From Anaeramoeba flamelloides (lineage: Eukaryota; Metamonada; Anaeramoebidae): DNA of 64,000 bases. The stretch covers positions 1,113,001 through 1,177,000 of the forward strand of contig JANTQA010000008.1 in NCBI GenBank assembly GCA_027625915.1, written 5' to 3'. Shown piece by piece: positions 11,102 through 23,069 of this stretch. The position numbers and the translations under genes were made by a program. The notes under the pieces are model-generated. The model was not told the origin of the DNA. It did not search any database and saw only the letters and a program-made list of their open reading frames with translations. The stretch's first letter is position 1. Every line of letters begins with the position of its first letter.

Positions 11102-12295
11102 TTATTTTTTGTTTTTCTTCTTCTTCTTCTTCTGTTTTTCTTTTTTTGGTTTCTTTGTTTCTTTTACCTTTTTTTCCGTTTTTGTTTTGTTTTTCTTTTT
11201 TTCTTCATTTTGTTTCTTTTTTGATTTTTTCTTTGACTTTTCGTTTTTCTCTTTTTCTTTTTTTAGGTTTTTCTTTTTATTTTCATTTTCATTTTCATTT
11301 TCTTTCTTTTTTGATTTTTCTTTTTTTGGTTTATCAATTTCAATATTTTTTCCATTTTTATTTTGATTTTTAGTGTCCTTCTCTTTTGTTTTCCACTTTC
11401 TTTTCCTTGAGAGTTCTTCTTTCCCTTTTTTATTTTCTTCTTTTAATTTGGTTGTATTTACCTTACTGTTACCTTTTGTTTGTTGTTTGTTTGTCTTCTC
11501 TTGTGAATTTTTTTCCTTTTTAATTTGATTTTCGTTTTTATTTGGGTTTGGTGTAGACTGGTCTTTCTTTTGTTTCTTTCTATTTCTAGTCCTTTTTCTT
11601 TTTTTTTTTTGTTTTGTTTTCTTATTAGACTGATTACTGTTTTGAGATTCTCCTTGTTTTTTCTTTTTTTTCAAAGACAACGGATTGGGTGCCTTTGCTT
11701 TTTTTTTGCGGTGCAGTGGCTTTTTATTTTTGTCATTAGTTTTTTCTTCCCAGAGCCCCTTTTTTTTTAAGAGAGACTTTTCCCAATTTGTGATCCCTGA
11801 TCCTTCTTGTTCACGGTTGTAAGCATAATCTTTTGAGGCTTGAGAAATTTCGGAAAGATACAATTTATCTTTTCGAATATAAATCGATGGCACACCAGGA
11901 ATGTCTTGGAGCTTTTCTCGCAATTCCTCATCTTGAGTTGCAACAATTATATTACGATCGCCTCTGTTCTTGATAATTTCAAGAACACAGTTTCTTGAGA
12001 CAGTATATTGTGTAAGATGGCGACAGCTTTCTTTGGCACATTTTTTTCCATACAAATGAGATCCACTAAATTCTTCTCCGAGGTCTTTCAATTCTTTTAA
12101 GATGCACTTGCTTGTGTGAAGAGTGACCTTTCCTTGAAGAATCTTTTCTAAGTCGCCTGGTAAGGAAACATCAGAGTCAAGAGCTGCAAAAATGAAATTG
12201 CCGTCCATTAAGATTAAAAATGGAGATCGAAATCCATAAACAAATTGAAAATAACGTATTATACGTTTAAACTTCTTTTTTCTTCCAATTTTCAT
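11102..12295 (-). CDS. UTP23: UTP23, small-subunit processome PIN-domain protein
   Basis: UTP23 acts in the nucleolar SSU processome, helping release snR30/U17 during 18S rRNA maturation. The 397-aa product has the PIN-like fold in about residues 1-150. MKI plus a basic N-terminus leads into LMDGNF (Asp31). The family's zinc knuckle is intact: Cys86, Cys91, His93 and Cys103, with the CX4CXHX9C spacing known for yeast Utp23. VATQDEELR (Asp122) and PGVPSIYI are also diagnostic. The family motif KAPNPLSLKKKKK follows at about residues 202-214. The remaining roughly 185 residues are an extreme Lys/Asn/Glu tail, making the protein longer than the roughly 250-aa animal homologue. It could serve nucleolar retention or RNA binding (inference). 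Single exon. Confidence 0.95.
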   Translation of the reverse strand: MKIGRKKKFKRIIRYFQFVYGFRSPFLILMDGNFIFAALDSDVSLPGDLEKILQGKVTLHTSKCILKELKDLGEEFSGSHLYGKKCAKESCRHLTQYTVSRNCVLEIIKNRGDRNIIVATQDEELREKLQDIPGVPSIYIRKDKLYLSEISQASKDYAYNREQEGSGITNWEKSLLKKKGLWEEKTNDKNKKPLHRKKKAKAPNPLSLKKKKKQGESQNSNQSNKKTKQKKKRKRTRNRKKQKKDQSTPNPNKNENQIKKEKNSQEKTNKQQTKGNSKVNTTKLKEENKKGKEELSRKRKWKTKEKDTKNQNKNGKNIEIDKPKKEKSKKKENENENENKKKNLKKEKEKNEKSKKKSKKKQNEEKKKNKTKTEKKVKETKKPKKEKQKKKKKKNKK

Positions 12296-12737
12296 TGATG
12301 TGTTTTGTTGGGTTTAAGTTTTTTTTTTAAGATCGATAGAAATAACGTAATCAAAATTATTAAAAAAAGAAAAAAATGATCTTTTTTTTTATTTTTCACT
12401 CCAAAAATTCTCAATAACTTTTACCTAGATTTTATTATTTACCAACTTTCAAACACTTCAAGACAATTTACAAACCTTTCAAATACTTTTCAACAGGAGA
12501 TGTTTAATGAAAGTGAAAAGCCTTGTTAAAATCATACAATTTTTTGTATTGTTTCTTATTGAAGAAGTGTAAAAATTATATTCTTAAGTGATTCGCTTCA
12601 ATCAAATAAAAAGTCAAAGATTAAAGTATGTTGTTATTGGGTGTAAACAACATTAGTGAGTACTGGTTTAAATAGTCTCTCAAAAATAGATTAGAAAAGT
12701 ACAGTATTCAAAATAATGCTTGCACAAAGACCATAAT
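12296..12737. other. UTP23 upstream region with LINE-A 3' fragment
   Basis: No gene. At about 12553-12575 the sequence TTATTGAAGAAGTGTAAA is the reverse complement of the LINE-A 3' terminus, so a tiny minus-strand LINE-A remnant probably lies here. Confidence 0.45.
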
Positions 12738-13142
12738 CCGTGTTTCAAAATATTATCCGTGCTTTTTTTCTTCTTGTACCAAGGCAACATCCAATCTACT
12801 ACCAAATATTATACCTAAGTTCAAATCAATTTTGAAAGACAAGGTCTGGTTATTTGTTGTAAAATTTAAATTATCCATGTAAATAGTTGAAAATATTCTT
12901 TAATATTCTCAATTTTTTTTTATTTTTTTGATTTTTTGAATAATAAAATTTTCTTAAAAATTTTCTCTATTTTTGTAATAAATTTTCCAATTTGATCCTT
13001 CATTTTTAGAATATTTTTTTAAATAATTGAACTTTAAGAAACCAATACCATATTTTTTTAGGCTTTATTATCAATTTCTTTGATTGTTTAATGTATAAGT
13101 CTTCCATAAAAAAAAAAACACGCTTTTTATTTTGAAACATGC
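12738..13142 (+). repeat. Dispersed repeat R2, copy 1
   Basis: About 400 bp related to 50150-50520 in the same orientation (GTTCAAATCAATTTTG, TAAATTTTCC and GATCCTTCATTTTTAGAATA in the same order). The ends look inverted: CGTGTTTCAAAATA on the left and TATTTTGAAACATG on the right. A decayed non-autonomous element is likely. Confidence 0.55.
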
Positions 13143-13284
13143 ATTTAATAATTTTTCCACACTTTATTTTGACTACAGTAGTAATATTTGTTGATTAGAT
13201 AAATTAAAAATGATCCTGGTATTAGTAAAAAAACCCAATAATTTCAGAAAAAAATCTGCATTTCACCACAAATTTAAAGATCAA

Positions 13285-13810
13285 ATGATCAATACAAGGC
13301 GCCAAAGTTACAAAATATCCTTCTAACAATTTGTGTAAACAATTCGATTAATAGCTAAAAAATTCAAAAACCAATAGATATTTTTGACATATTATTTCAG
13401 AGATATTGGAAATATATTGATGTTACAATTAGCTTTATAAAACAGAATCAAAACTAATCAGTCTCAGGGTTTTATGTTGATAATTATTGATGTTAATCTT
13501 TAAAATAAAAATAATAAAAAAAAATAGTTACTTTTTGAAGTTCTAAAGTTGAATTATTAAATACTAGAATACTATTATTTGGGTTTATTTTTATATTTTG
13601 AAAAGGAATTAAAAAAACAAAAAAAAAAAAAGAAAATTCTTAATTGTGATTCTTTTATAAAAAATGTAATAATTTGTTGTGCAATAAGAATTATAATAGA
13701 TCTTTTAGAGCTATTTAAGATATGGCACTAATATCATTTACATCCAATTTCAACATACTTTAATTATCGAGAAATCTATGGTGAGATAATCCCTTAAGAT
13801 AATTGGAATT
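13285..13810 (-). repeat. Dispersed repeat R1, copy 2 (inverted)
   Basis: Reverse-complement relative of 7935-8470; see that entry for shared words. No coding potential. Confidence 0.6.
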
Positions 13811-14970
13811 AAAATTCACTTTCAGTAATTTAAGTGTAAAATCAAAGATTTCAAAGTTTGTTATCAACGAAAAAAAAATGTAGTCATGTTGATTTAATAT
13901 TAATTCAAATGAATTTTCATTTGTTTAATTTGTTTGGAAATGTTTATATACTGTTATTTTCCAATTAATAAATGAAAATTTTTGTTTCAATTTCTAAAAT
14001 AATTTTGTTAATGATAACTGTTACCATACATTTTCATAGTAAAAATTTTATCTATGAGTTCAAGAAGGAAGTTGTATTAAATCTCTCAAAATATCATTTC
14101 TAATTGCAATATATGAAGAGATTTGGATTGTTTTGAATAAATAATTATTACAATATTATTTGAAGAATTTGATATAAAAATCTTGTTTTTTAAATTCGAA
14201 AACACTAGAATTATTTTTATATGAAGGTAAAACCCAGAAATAATTCTGTAAATATTTTCAATAATTTCTTTAGGTTCATAATTTAAGCACCTAGGACAGA
14301 AACCATTTGATTATTATTATTATTTTCAGTAACAACTTATTGTCAAACTTAAAACCAAGAAAGTCTCAAAAAAAGGTGAAATTCCATTTTTCTGATCAAT
14401 CTATAAGAATTGTAAAAATTCAAAAATATAATCACTTTTAAAATATAAATATTTAAATTATTTAGTAAACATTAGTCATTATTAAATGATAGTATTTATT
14501 AATTATTCAAAATCTACCAATTTTATAATCTTGGGTAAATGTTGAACTGAAAAAAATACAAAATTTGAAAAATTAATTGACAAAATGACTAAAAAATTAA
14601 ATATCATTTAAAAGGATTATTCCTGAGAAATTTTAAATTTATTAAAAATATGATATCATAATTAGTTTTATTTCTAAATTTCATAAAATAGGGGTTTATT
14701 GTCTCTATATATTTTCTTTGCATACTTTGTTCCATTTTTTGGATTTTAATTGGACAATTTGGCGAATTTATTTTATTTTTTCAAAATAATTTCCTTAATT
14801 TAATCTAAATTTGCAATAATCAAACAAATTTCACAAAATAAAATTAATTCAAATATATAAAATTGACCAAAATGATTTTTTATTTTCTAATTTACTTTCA
14901 AAATTAGATTTTCCTTTTTAGCAATTTTATCAAATAATTTCTCAAGATATAGGATTTTTTTGACTTCTGT
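13811..14970. other. Intergenic, no gene seen
   Basis: AT-rich DNA without ORFs, RNA motifs or clear repeats. Confidence 0.5.
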
Positions 14971-14975
14971 ATTTA

Positions 14976-15510
14976 ACAAATGCAGCCGTTCCAAATCTAC
15001 CGTGAAATTTGAGAGACATAGAAATTGACTTTTTGTCTCAGTTAAATAAAAAAAAAAAAATCTTCGGATATACGCTATCATATACATTTTATGGTTGATA
15101 TAGGTTTTTTCTCTAGTCTTTCAAATATGAAATTTTTTTAATTAAAATCTAGTTGTTTTTGAAACAAATTCAAAAATTCAAAACAAAACTTCCAAAGATC
15201 GAAGATCAAATTTGATGGTTTCTTTAAAATCGTCTTGCATTTTGATTTTTAGGGTGTTTAGAAATCCAAGATCCACAAAAAACCTGAAAAATTTTTGAAA
15301 TCGTTAATCATTCAGAAGGTTTGGAGTGTAAAAATTCAAATTCTCAGATTTTCTCTTTGTGAAATTTTTGTTCTATTATAAAATTTCATGGTTTGTAATA
15401 AGCTATCATATAACAATAAAATACTGTCATAAAAAAAAAGTATGATGCAGAAAAAGAATTTTCTGTTTATCATAGATTTCACGGTACGGTTGGAACGGCT
15501 GTATGTTTAA
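14976..15510. mobile_element. Candidate TIR element, about 530 bp
   Basis: The left end contains ATGCAGCCGTTCCAAATC followed by TACCGTGAAAT. The right end is its near reverse complement (ATTTCACGGTA, GGTTGGAACGGCTGTAT). Both ends abut TTTAA, so a TTAA-type or TA-type target duplication is possible. The interior holds one short open frame on the minus strand (14887-15087, overlapping the left end) with no recognisable domain. Confidence 0.5.
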
Positions 15511-16615
15511 ATAAATTTATTTAGAATATTTAATCATATGTCCATTTAAGAATGGTTAATAATTGCTCACTAAATTAGATATTTTTCAGAAAAATGGAAT
15601 AAAATTTCGACTTTTTACTTTGATTTTGGATTGATCAGAAAAATGGAATTTCAGCTTTTTTTAAAATTTATTGGTTTTTTAAGTTTGACATCTAGAACAA
15701 AAGTTTAAATTTTGATATCCAAAGTGACAATTAACTTGAATCAAAAACATTTTGATAAAGAAAATATTCTTCAAAACACTAACTATTGAATAAAAAGAAA
15801 AAAAGTTTAGCTTGTAAAAAAACCTTTTCATTCATTTTTTTTTGTCAGTTTTTCATATATCTAAAAAATAGAAAAATTTGTGGTTCAAATTTCAACTAGT
15901 AAATAAAACAGAACAGTTAACCAAGTAAAACAAGATATTTTCCAATTCAAATAAATTGTGTTCACTCAGTTAAATAAATATTAAACATAAAAAATTTACT
16001 TGAATGAAAAAGGAACAAAAAAAATTACAAGATCTTTTATTTTTTGTTAAAATTTATCAAAGAATTTCTTGAAAACCAACACTCTTTCTTCCACTGGATA
16101 TGTCACTGTCCAATTAAAGTACCTTATTACAACGAAGTCAGTGAGGAATGTCTCAGTATTATTAAGTCAATAATTTCTAAAATGAAAGAAAACAAGTGTT
16201 ATTTTTAATCATAATGAATTTTTTAATGGTTTAATGTGATTTGATTTTTCTCCTTTCATAACATCAGAGCATTTGTTTATGATAAATAATTTTTATGGCC
16301 TTATTTTGAGCCGATTAAAATGGCACTTTTTTTCAGTTTCCTATTGTTACATACTTTGACTGAAGGCAAACAATTAAGAAACTCAAAATACAATTAGAAT
16401 TCGTTCTAAAGGATGTAAAAAACAATTGCAAATTTAAAGAAAAAAAAAGTGTCAATATAATTTTAAAAAAGATATAAATTTTTTCATTCGAGAAGAAGGT
16501 AACTTGTGATTGGGTTAGATTTGTTTAAAGTTATCTTTTTTAATTTTAATTTCGGAGATTCTGAAAAGAAGTTATTTTTTCAAAAAACTTTTATTTTATT
16601 TCTTTACTCCTGCAA
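15511..16615. other. Upstream region of the G-alpha gene
   Basis: No gene or repeat that I can support. No promoter motif is recognisable in this lineage. Confidence 0.45.
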
Positions 16616-19600
16616 ATGGGACCAAAAAACACAAAAACTAAAAAATCCAAAAAAGATGAAGAAGAAGAGCAAGAACAAAACCAAACCATTGAAGAGCAAC
16701 TTAAAATGGAAAGCAACACTTCCTACAAAGAAGTCAAAGTACTTGTACTTGGCACGGGAGAATCAGGGAAAACAACCTTTTTAAAACAATTGAGGATCTT
16801 GCATAAAGAAGGATTTGTCGAGCAAGATCATGAGCAATATAAAATCACAATCAAACAAAATGCGATCATCCACACAAAGGCGCTTATATCTGCTTGTACT
16901 ACATATGGCTGGAATTTGTCAGAGGAAAATATGGTTTGGTTCTTTTTCAATGATTTCGATTTCCTTTTTCCTTTTTCCTTTTTATTCGTTCTTGTTGTTT
17001 TTTAGTAATATTCAAACAATACTCTTTTTCACCTCATCCCCTTTAATAACAATTTTTTTTAATCCGTCAAAAAGAACTCGTTACAAAAACAAATTACAAG
17101 ATTGTTTAGTCATTTGACACTCGAAAAAATTGAAAGGGAAAAAAATGTGGGTATTTTTTAACAGCTGATCAAGGGAGAATTTGTCTTTTTTTTTTTTTTT
17201 TTCTTCAAATCTCATAAAAAAAATATTTGCAAGTCATTTGACCAAAGTGGACCAAAAAGACTTGAATAAAGTAACTCGAAAACAGCCCAAGAATACGTCT
17301 CACAATCTTTTGAACAATTTTCAAAATTTTCGATTTTCACTTTTCAAAAATGTCTATTTTGATTGAATACTTTTTAATCAAACTACCAATTGAACTCATT
17401 GATTGGTTCTAAGAGATTTTTTGTTTTCAAGGAGAACTACTTTCCATTTGTAAATACTGACATATGATATTTCGAACTGACACTGTTTTTTTAAAAATTA
17501 TTTCAAAAAATAATTACTTTTGATACTGATAAATTCCAAGAAATATTGAAAAGCTTTTTCTTATTCCATTTTGCAACTTTTGAAACACAAGCTTTCAATA
17601 AAGAATTCTCTTTGATTATATTTGAAGAAACTTTCTTAAATTGGTTTGTCTTGGTATAGAATGTTTCTTTTGAGTTGTTTATTTGTTGGGTTTATTGTTT
17701 ACAAAAATGGAAATTGAACAAAAAATTTTTGAAAAATAAATTGGAATTTATCAGTAATGTAAATTTCATACGAAACTAATATTACTTTTATGACTAACAA
17801 GAAATTTGTTGGTTTAAAAGAATGAAAAGTCAATGAATCTTGTTAATACTGTTTGTTGTAAAATAAATTGGACAAAATTTTCATTCAGCTTTTCAAAAAT
17901 ATGTTTTTTAAATCAGTTAAACCTTTCAAATTTTTAGTTATCTTTCTAAAGTCTAATGAAATTATTAATTCCCCTCAAATAGAATTGGGTGCTTTGATGA
18001 TTTAATTTAATTCTTGAGGTGTGGTTTTTTTTGGAAAGTTGAATGAAAATTTTGATCTTTTTATTTTGAAATTAACAGTATTTAAACTTTAGTTTTTTTG
18101 TATAAAATTTGTACACAGTGAGTTCCACTTTTAAGACATAAACTTTCAAAAAAAATTAAAGGAAAAGAAAAATCTCAAATTAAGGCACATTTTTTGGAAT
18201 TTTTTATAACACAAATTATTTTACAAGAATTTGAATTTTGTACATTAAATTTGATTTTTTTTGTATCTTGAATTTTGTTGAAAGCTTGTGTCTTAAAAGT
18301 GGAACTGACTGTATTTGGAAACACCATTTTCCCCAATTCAAACTTGAAATTTACCTGGAAAAGGTACGAACATCAAAATTTCATTCTGAAACAGACAGCG
18401 CAGTTTATTTTAAAGTATTATAGGGTCTATTATGGAGGTACAAAAGTACTTTAAAAATAAAGTGGATTGCCCTTTTCATAATGAGCGGAACAAAAACCGA
18501 TTTTAAATTTGTCTGGTTTGTTCGAAAATTCCAACAATTTTTTGATCAAGTAATGTTTTTCTAAAGTTTGGTCAAATCCAAAAAATTCCCAAAACTCCAA
18601 TGTTTTGAATTCTCTTTACTTATAATCTTTTAAATCATATTTATTAGTGAATGAATTGTATTTCAACCACCAGTGAACAGATAATTCCGATAGTCCTTAA
18701 TCTTCTGATCTTCAATCAAAAAGATTCTTTACCGAAGAATTTGAATTTTAAAATGTACTGTTATTTTCTTGTCTTTAAAAATATATCAGAAAAATTAAAA
18801 GTTTTTAAAAATAGATTAAAATATTCATTGGAAAATAGATAACTTAAAATTATTAGGTGCAAATCTTAATAAATTTTAGAGAAAATTTAATAATCAATCG
18901 CTCGGGTTGGAAAGTCCAAGAATATTTTAAAAATTATTAAATATAATGATATTATAAATAAATAGTTGTGCCTTCAAATTAGAGTGTCGTAGAATAACTA
19001 GGTTTTCTTGAGGTTTTCTTTTTTATCTGCAAAATCAATAGATTTTATAAAAAAAAAAAATAGAAAACTCAAGAAAACCTAATTGTGTTTTTTTTTTTAT
19101 ATTTGAGGAAATAAAAGAAAATTTTTGAACTTTTCTTTGAATATCTAAAAATAAAAAAAAACATAATGGTGTTTTTTCAGAATTCAAAAGAATAGAGTAA
19201 AACCAAAAAATTATTTAATGTACTGTATCATTTAAAATTCTGGAAAACCTAACGAAAGTATCCTTGATTTTCTAGAATTCAAAATAATTGAGAAAAATCT
19301 TTGATTTTACTCAATTCTATTAAATTCAGAAAAAGTAAAAGACAGTTTTTTTTTTAATTCTTGTTTTTCTTTCTGAAATCTATTGGCTTTCTAATTTAAA
19401 TAAAAATTAAAAAAAAACTAAACAGTTATGGAAAGATTTTATCCCACATTCAAAACTAAGAAATTTCACAAATTACCTATATATATATATATATATATAT
19501 TTATTGCAAGAATAAAATTAAAAATAAAATATTTCACTTATGCAAAAATTATTCTAATTCCGAAATAGATGAAAATATCGACCATTTTCTCTGGAATTGC

Positions 19601-22600
19601 CCGTTCTATATAGAAAATCGAATAATTTCACATAAAGAATTAATCCAAATAAACATAAATAATAAACAATTAAAGAATAATAACAAAGATATTATTCAAA
19701 ATAAAGAATCATCATTCATCTTATCATGACTTAATGATCTAGAAAATTATGATTCTTTATTGAAATATTTAAACAAAAATTTAGAAATTAGAAAAGTGTT
19801 TAAGAGTACCGCCAAGCACTGTAGAGCGCCTTAGAGCGCATAAGTTTTTTTTTTTTTTTTTTTTTTTTTATTTCAAAAGAATAGAGAAAAATCTTTGATT
19901 TAACTCAATTCTTTTCAATTCTGGAAAAACTAACAGTTGTTTTTTTAAATTTTCGGTTTATTTCTAAATAAAAAAAAAAAACCTAACGACGCTTTTCTTG
20001 AGGTTTTCTGTTTTATCTGTAAAATATATTGATTTTACAAATAAACAGAAAACACAAGGAAAGATAATGACAATTTTCCAGAATTCAAAAGAATAGAGAA
20101 AAATCTTTGATTTTACTTAATTCTTTTAAATTCTGGAAAATCTACAACTTTCAGAGGAAATTAATTTCCTCCCATCAAAATAAAAAATAAAAAATAAAAA
20201 AATTACTTTTTTTTTTTTGTGTAAAATTTCTTATCTAGATTAAACTTTCATTTTTATTATTATTAAAGAAGTGCAAATTACACTTTAGATATTTCTTTAA
20301 TTAATTTTTTAAAAGGAAACTTAAGTGTAAAATAATAAATTTTACTATAATTCAGAAAAAACACAGTATTTTTAAAAATAATTTAGTTCTAGAAATATTT
20401 TGTGTCTTTTTTTTTTTTTTTAGTAAATACAAAATATTTTCAAATATAATTTTATAATTTTTAAAAAAAAGTAAAATTTATCATAAAAAAAATATTAAAA
20501 TTAAAATAAATATTTAAATAATAAATAAATAAATTATTGTTTAAATATTTAACTTTTCAAATATTCCAAAACAATAAATAAATAATTTGCCACCCTCATC
20601 AATAATAATAATAAATAAATAAATAAAATAAAAATAAAAAATCAAAATAAAAATATAAATAAAAATAAAAATAAACTTAAAAACAAAAGCAAAAATAAAA
20701 ATCAAAAGGGGAAAAGGTTGATTTATATTCCAAATAAAAATTCCTTTTTTCATAATTTTTTCTGTTAATATCTAAAAAAGAAAGTTGCTAAAAAATTTCT
20801 AAATTATGGAACAAACGCTAAGGACTTAACTACAGAAGTTGCTAATGAAATATCAGCACTTTGGGGTGATGAAGCACTTCAAAGGGCATATCATAATAGA
20901 CATTTGTTTCAATTACCCGATTCAACAGATTAGTAAGTATATTATATAATTATACAAATATTCTCGCAACTTAAATCTGATAACTAATCAGAAAACAATT
21001 AAAAACTCAAACAAAAAAACAAAAAAAAACAAAAAATACTAATAGTTTTTTAGAGAACATAGTAAAAATTTCCAAAGAAGATTATATACCATCAGAAAGA
21101 GACATGTTAAATTGTCGAATCCCAACAACAGGTGTGAATGAACTCACTTTTAAATTTGGCGAAATACCCTGGACGTAAGTTATTCTTTTATTAATTTATT
21201 TTAATACTAAATCCAAAATGGAATTTTTTATAGCCTATTTTCCAGCGAAAAGAAAATATTTTAATTCTGATAAATCTCATATTTTGTGATTTTTTAATAA
21301 TTCCCCTTTTTTTGAAAAATTTTCTCAACATTTTTATTTATATATTCTGATAATTTAACGACCACTTATTTATTAAGGGTCTTGTTGGACAATCTTTACC
21401 CACCACTTTCATCCCAGGATAGATCGATCAAGGGGTGAAAAACTGAACCAGAAACTTCTCTCAAAAAACTTAAAATTTTCACATTTTTTCTTATATATCA
21501 CGATTTTTTTTCAGTCAATTTGTGTTTCTCGAAATTCACACATTTTGATTTATCTTCTAGACGTTTGGTTGGTTTATAAATAAATATAAAGTTCTGAAAA
21601 TTAAAATATTTTTCAATTTTAAAAGAAAACAAAAAAGAAAAACGAAAAAATTTGGGAAAAATGAATAATTTTTTTATTTTAAAAAATTTAACAAACCAAA
21701 TTAGAAATATATTTAACCCCCAAAAAAAAATCATCAGAAGAACCAATCAGGAAAGTTTTTATAGATACTTTTCTTTTCAAAAATTATTTTAAAATAGTTT
21801 TTAAAAGGTAAACGAAAATTAGGTATCCTTACACTATCAAATTAACAAGCCTGGATTTTGAAAAATCAAAAAATTTTCATTTTTTTTATAAACGGATCCC
21901 ACCAGAGAAAATTTTATCACAGACTTCCAAACAATATAAAACACACTATTTCGTAATAATTCAGATATTTTCATCTCAAAATGTGGTTCTTAACCCATAA
22001 CAATTCATTTAATATTTCCACTATTATTAACATTTTTAAAACAATTCAGTTTTTTTTTTTTTTCTAAAATAAGGAATTAAGTGATCAGTATTCTACGACA
22101 ACAGGGCAAAATTTCAAAATATTTTTATTGGTGATATTCTCTACTTAGAAATTTTGTATATGTGAAGTGTCAAAAAATTCTGATCTACCAAGAAACCTCA
22201 GAAAAGAAAAATTACTGAATTTAATCATTTTTTTTTTTTCCATTTTTTATGAAAAAGAAAAGGATTAAATTCATTTTATTTCTTACATTATAGAATTTTT
22301 TATCATGTTTATTCCCATTTTCATCATTATTACCCAATACCAAGTCTTTGTAGCTAGGAAAATCAAATTACTTTTTTTTCTTTTTTGAGATACAACTTTT
22401 GGTTAACCAAAAAAATGATTTATTAAACAAAGTGAAAAATATTGGTATTTTTTTTAAGAAAGATATTTTTAACAATAAACATTAAAGTTTTAAAGTCAAT
22501 TTCCAAATTTTACCCAGAAATTTTGTTTTTGTTCGGATATAAAATTCGATTTTACAGAATAAACATTTTCACCAAGATATTTTTGAATTTTGTAATTTTA

Positions 22601-23031
22601 TCATCAAAATTCAAAATCATTTTTTTTATTCTAAAAATGGTGTAAATTGTGAAACTGGTTCTGGTGAATAAGACCAAACAATTTGTTAAAAAAATTTTTC
22701 AAAATTGACAATTATTTTGCAATTTTTTTTCATTTTGTGAAAACAAGAAAACAACTTTTTTCAAACTTTAAATAATAAAAATTTTTACATAATAAATCCC
22801 AATTTAATTGAGAAACTTTTGTTTAACTTCTATCAAAGTTTCATTTATTTCATCACCGATACCGAAATTAGTTTTATTGGATAAGATTTGAATTGAAAAA
22901 TTAATTATAGAAAAAGAAACCAAATAAAAAATTTGCTTTCAAAAACAAGACTTTCCAACATAAAACTAAAAATAGTGTTTAACATTTTCGTGGATTAACT
23001 TTATTGTTAATAAAAAGAATAGGTTATTTTT

Positions 23032-23069
<38 letters not shown>

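Larger units (their letters stand above)
18640..19840 (+). mobile_element. LINE-B 3' fragment interrupted by palindromic modules
   Basis: The part at 18840-18970 matches the reverse complement of 27040-27130 (shared words GTGCAAAT, TAGAGAAAA and GGAAAGTCCA). Coding resemblance resumes at 19455 (RNFTNYL). A zinc-knuckle-like piece [13 protein letters not shown] follows near 19570-19608, as in [22 protein letters not shown]. It ends near 19840 after an unusually CG-containing block (ACTGTAGAGCGCCTTAGAGC). Hairpin modules at 18999-19338 split it and a (TA)n tract disrupts it. Dead copy. Confidence 0.65.
16934..20780 (+). other. Giant intron 1 of the G-alpha gene (3.85 kb)
   Basis: Lies between phase-0 codons Met106 and Lys107. 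It contains, in order, a T-rich stretch, a TIR element (17841-18079), a mariner-like MITE (18112-18313), LINE-B fragments (about 18640-19840), palindromic hairpin modules (18999-20148) and an inverted LINE-A tail (20255-20345). This explains its size as accumulated insertions. Confidence 0.75.

Noticed and set aside
11049-11770. Three + strand open frames opposite UTP23
   Set aside because: Phe/Ser-rich shadows of the Lys/Asn-rich UTP23 tail; the minus strand carries the conserved family motifs.
17041-17420. Possible extra G-alpha exon (reads [20 protein letters not shown] in one frame)
   Set aside because: The six-exon model already aligns without a gap and in phase; adding this stretch would insert residues absent from all G-alphas. 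It could be an alternative exon, but nothing supports it.
18999-20148. GTTAGG at hairpin module ends as telomere repeats
   Set aside because: The motif occurs once per module end and never in tandem; it is part of the palindromes.
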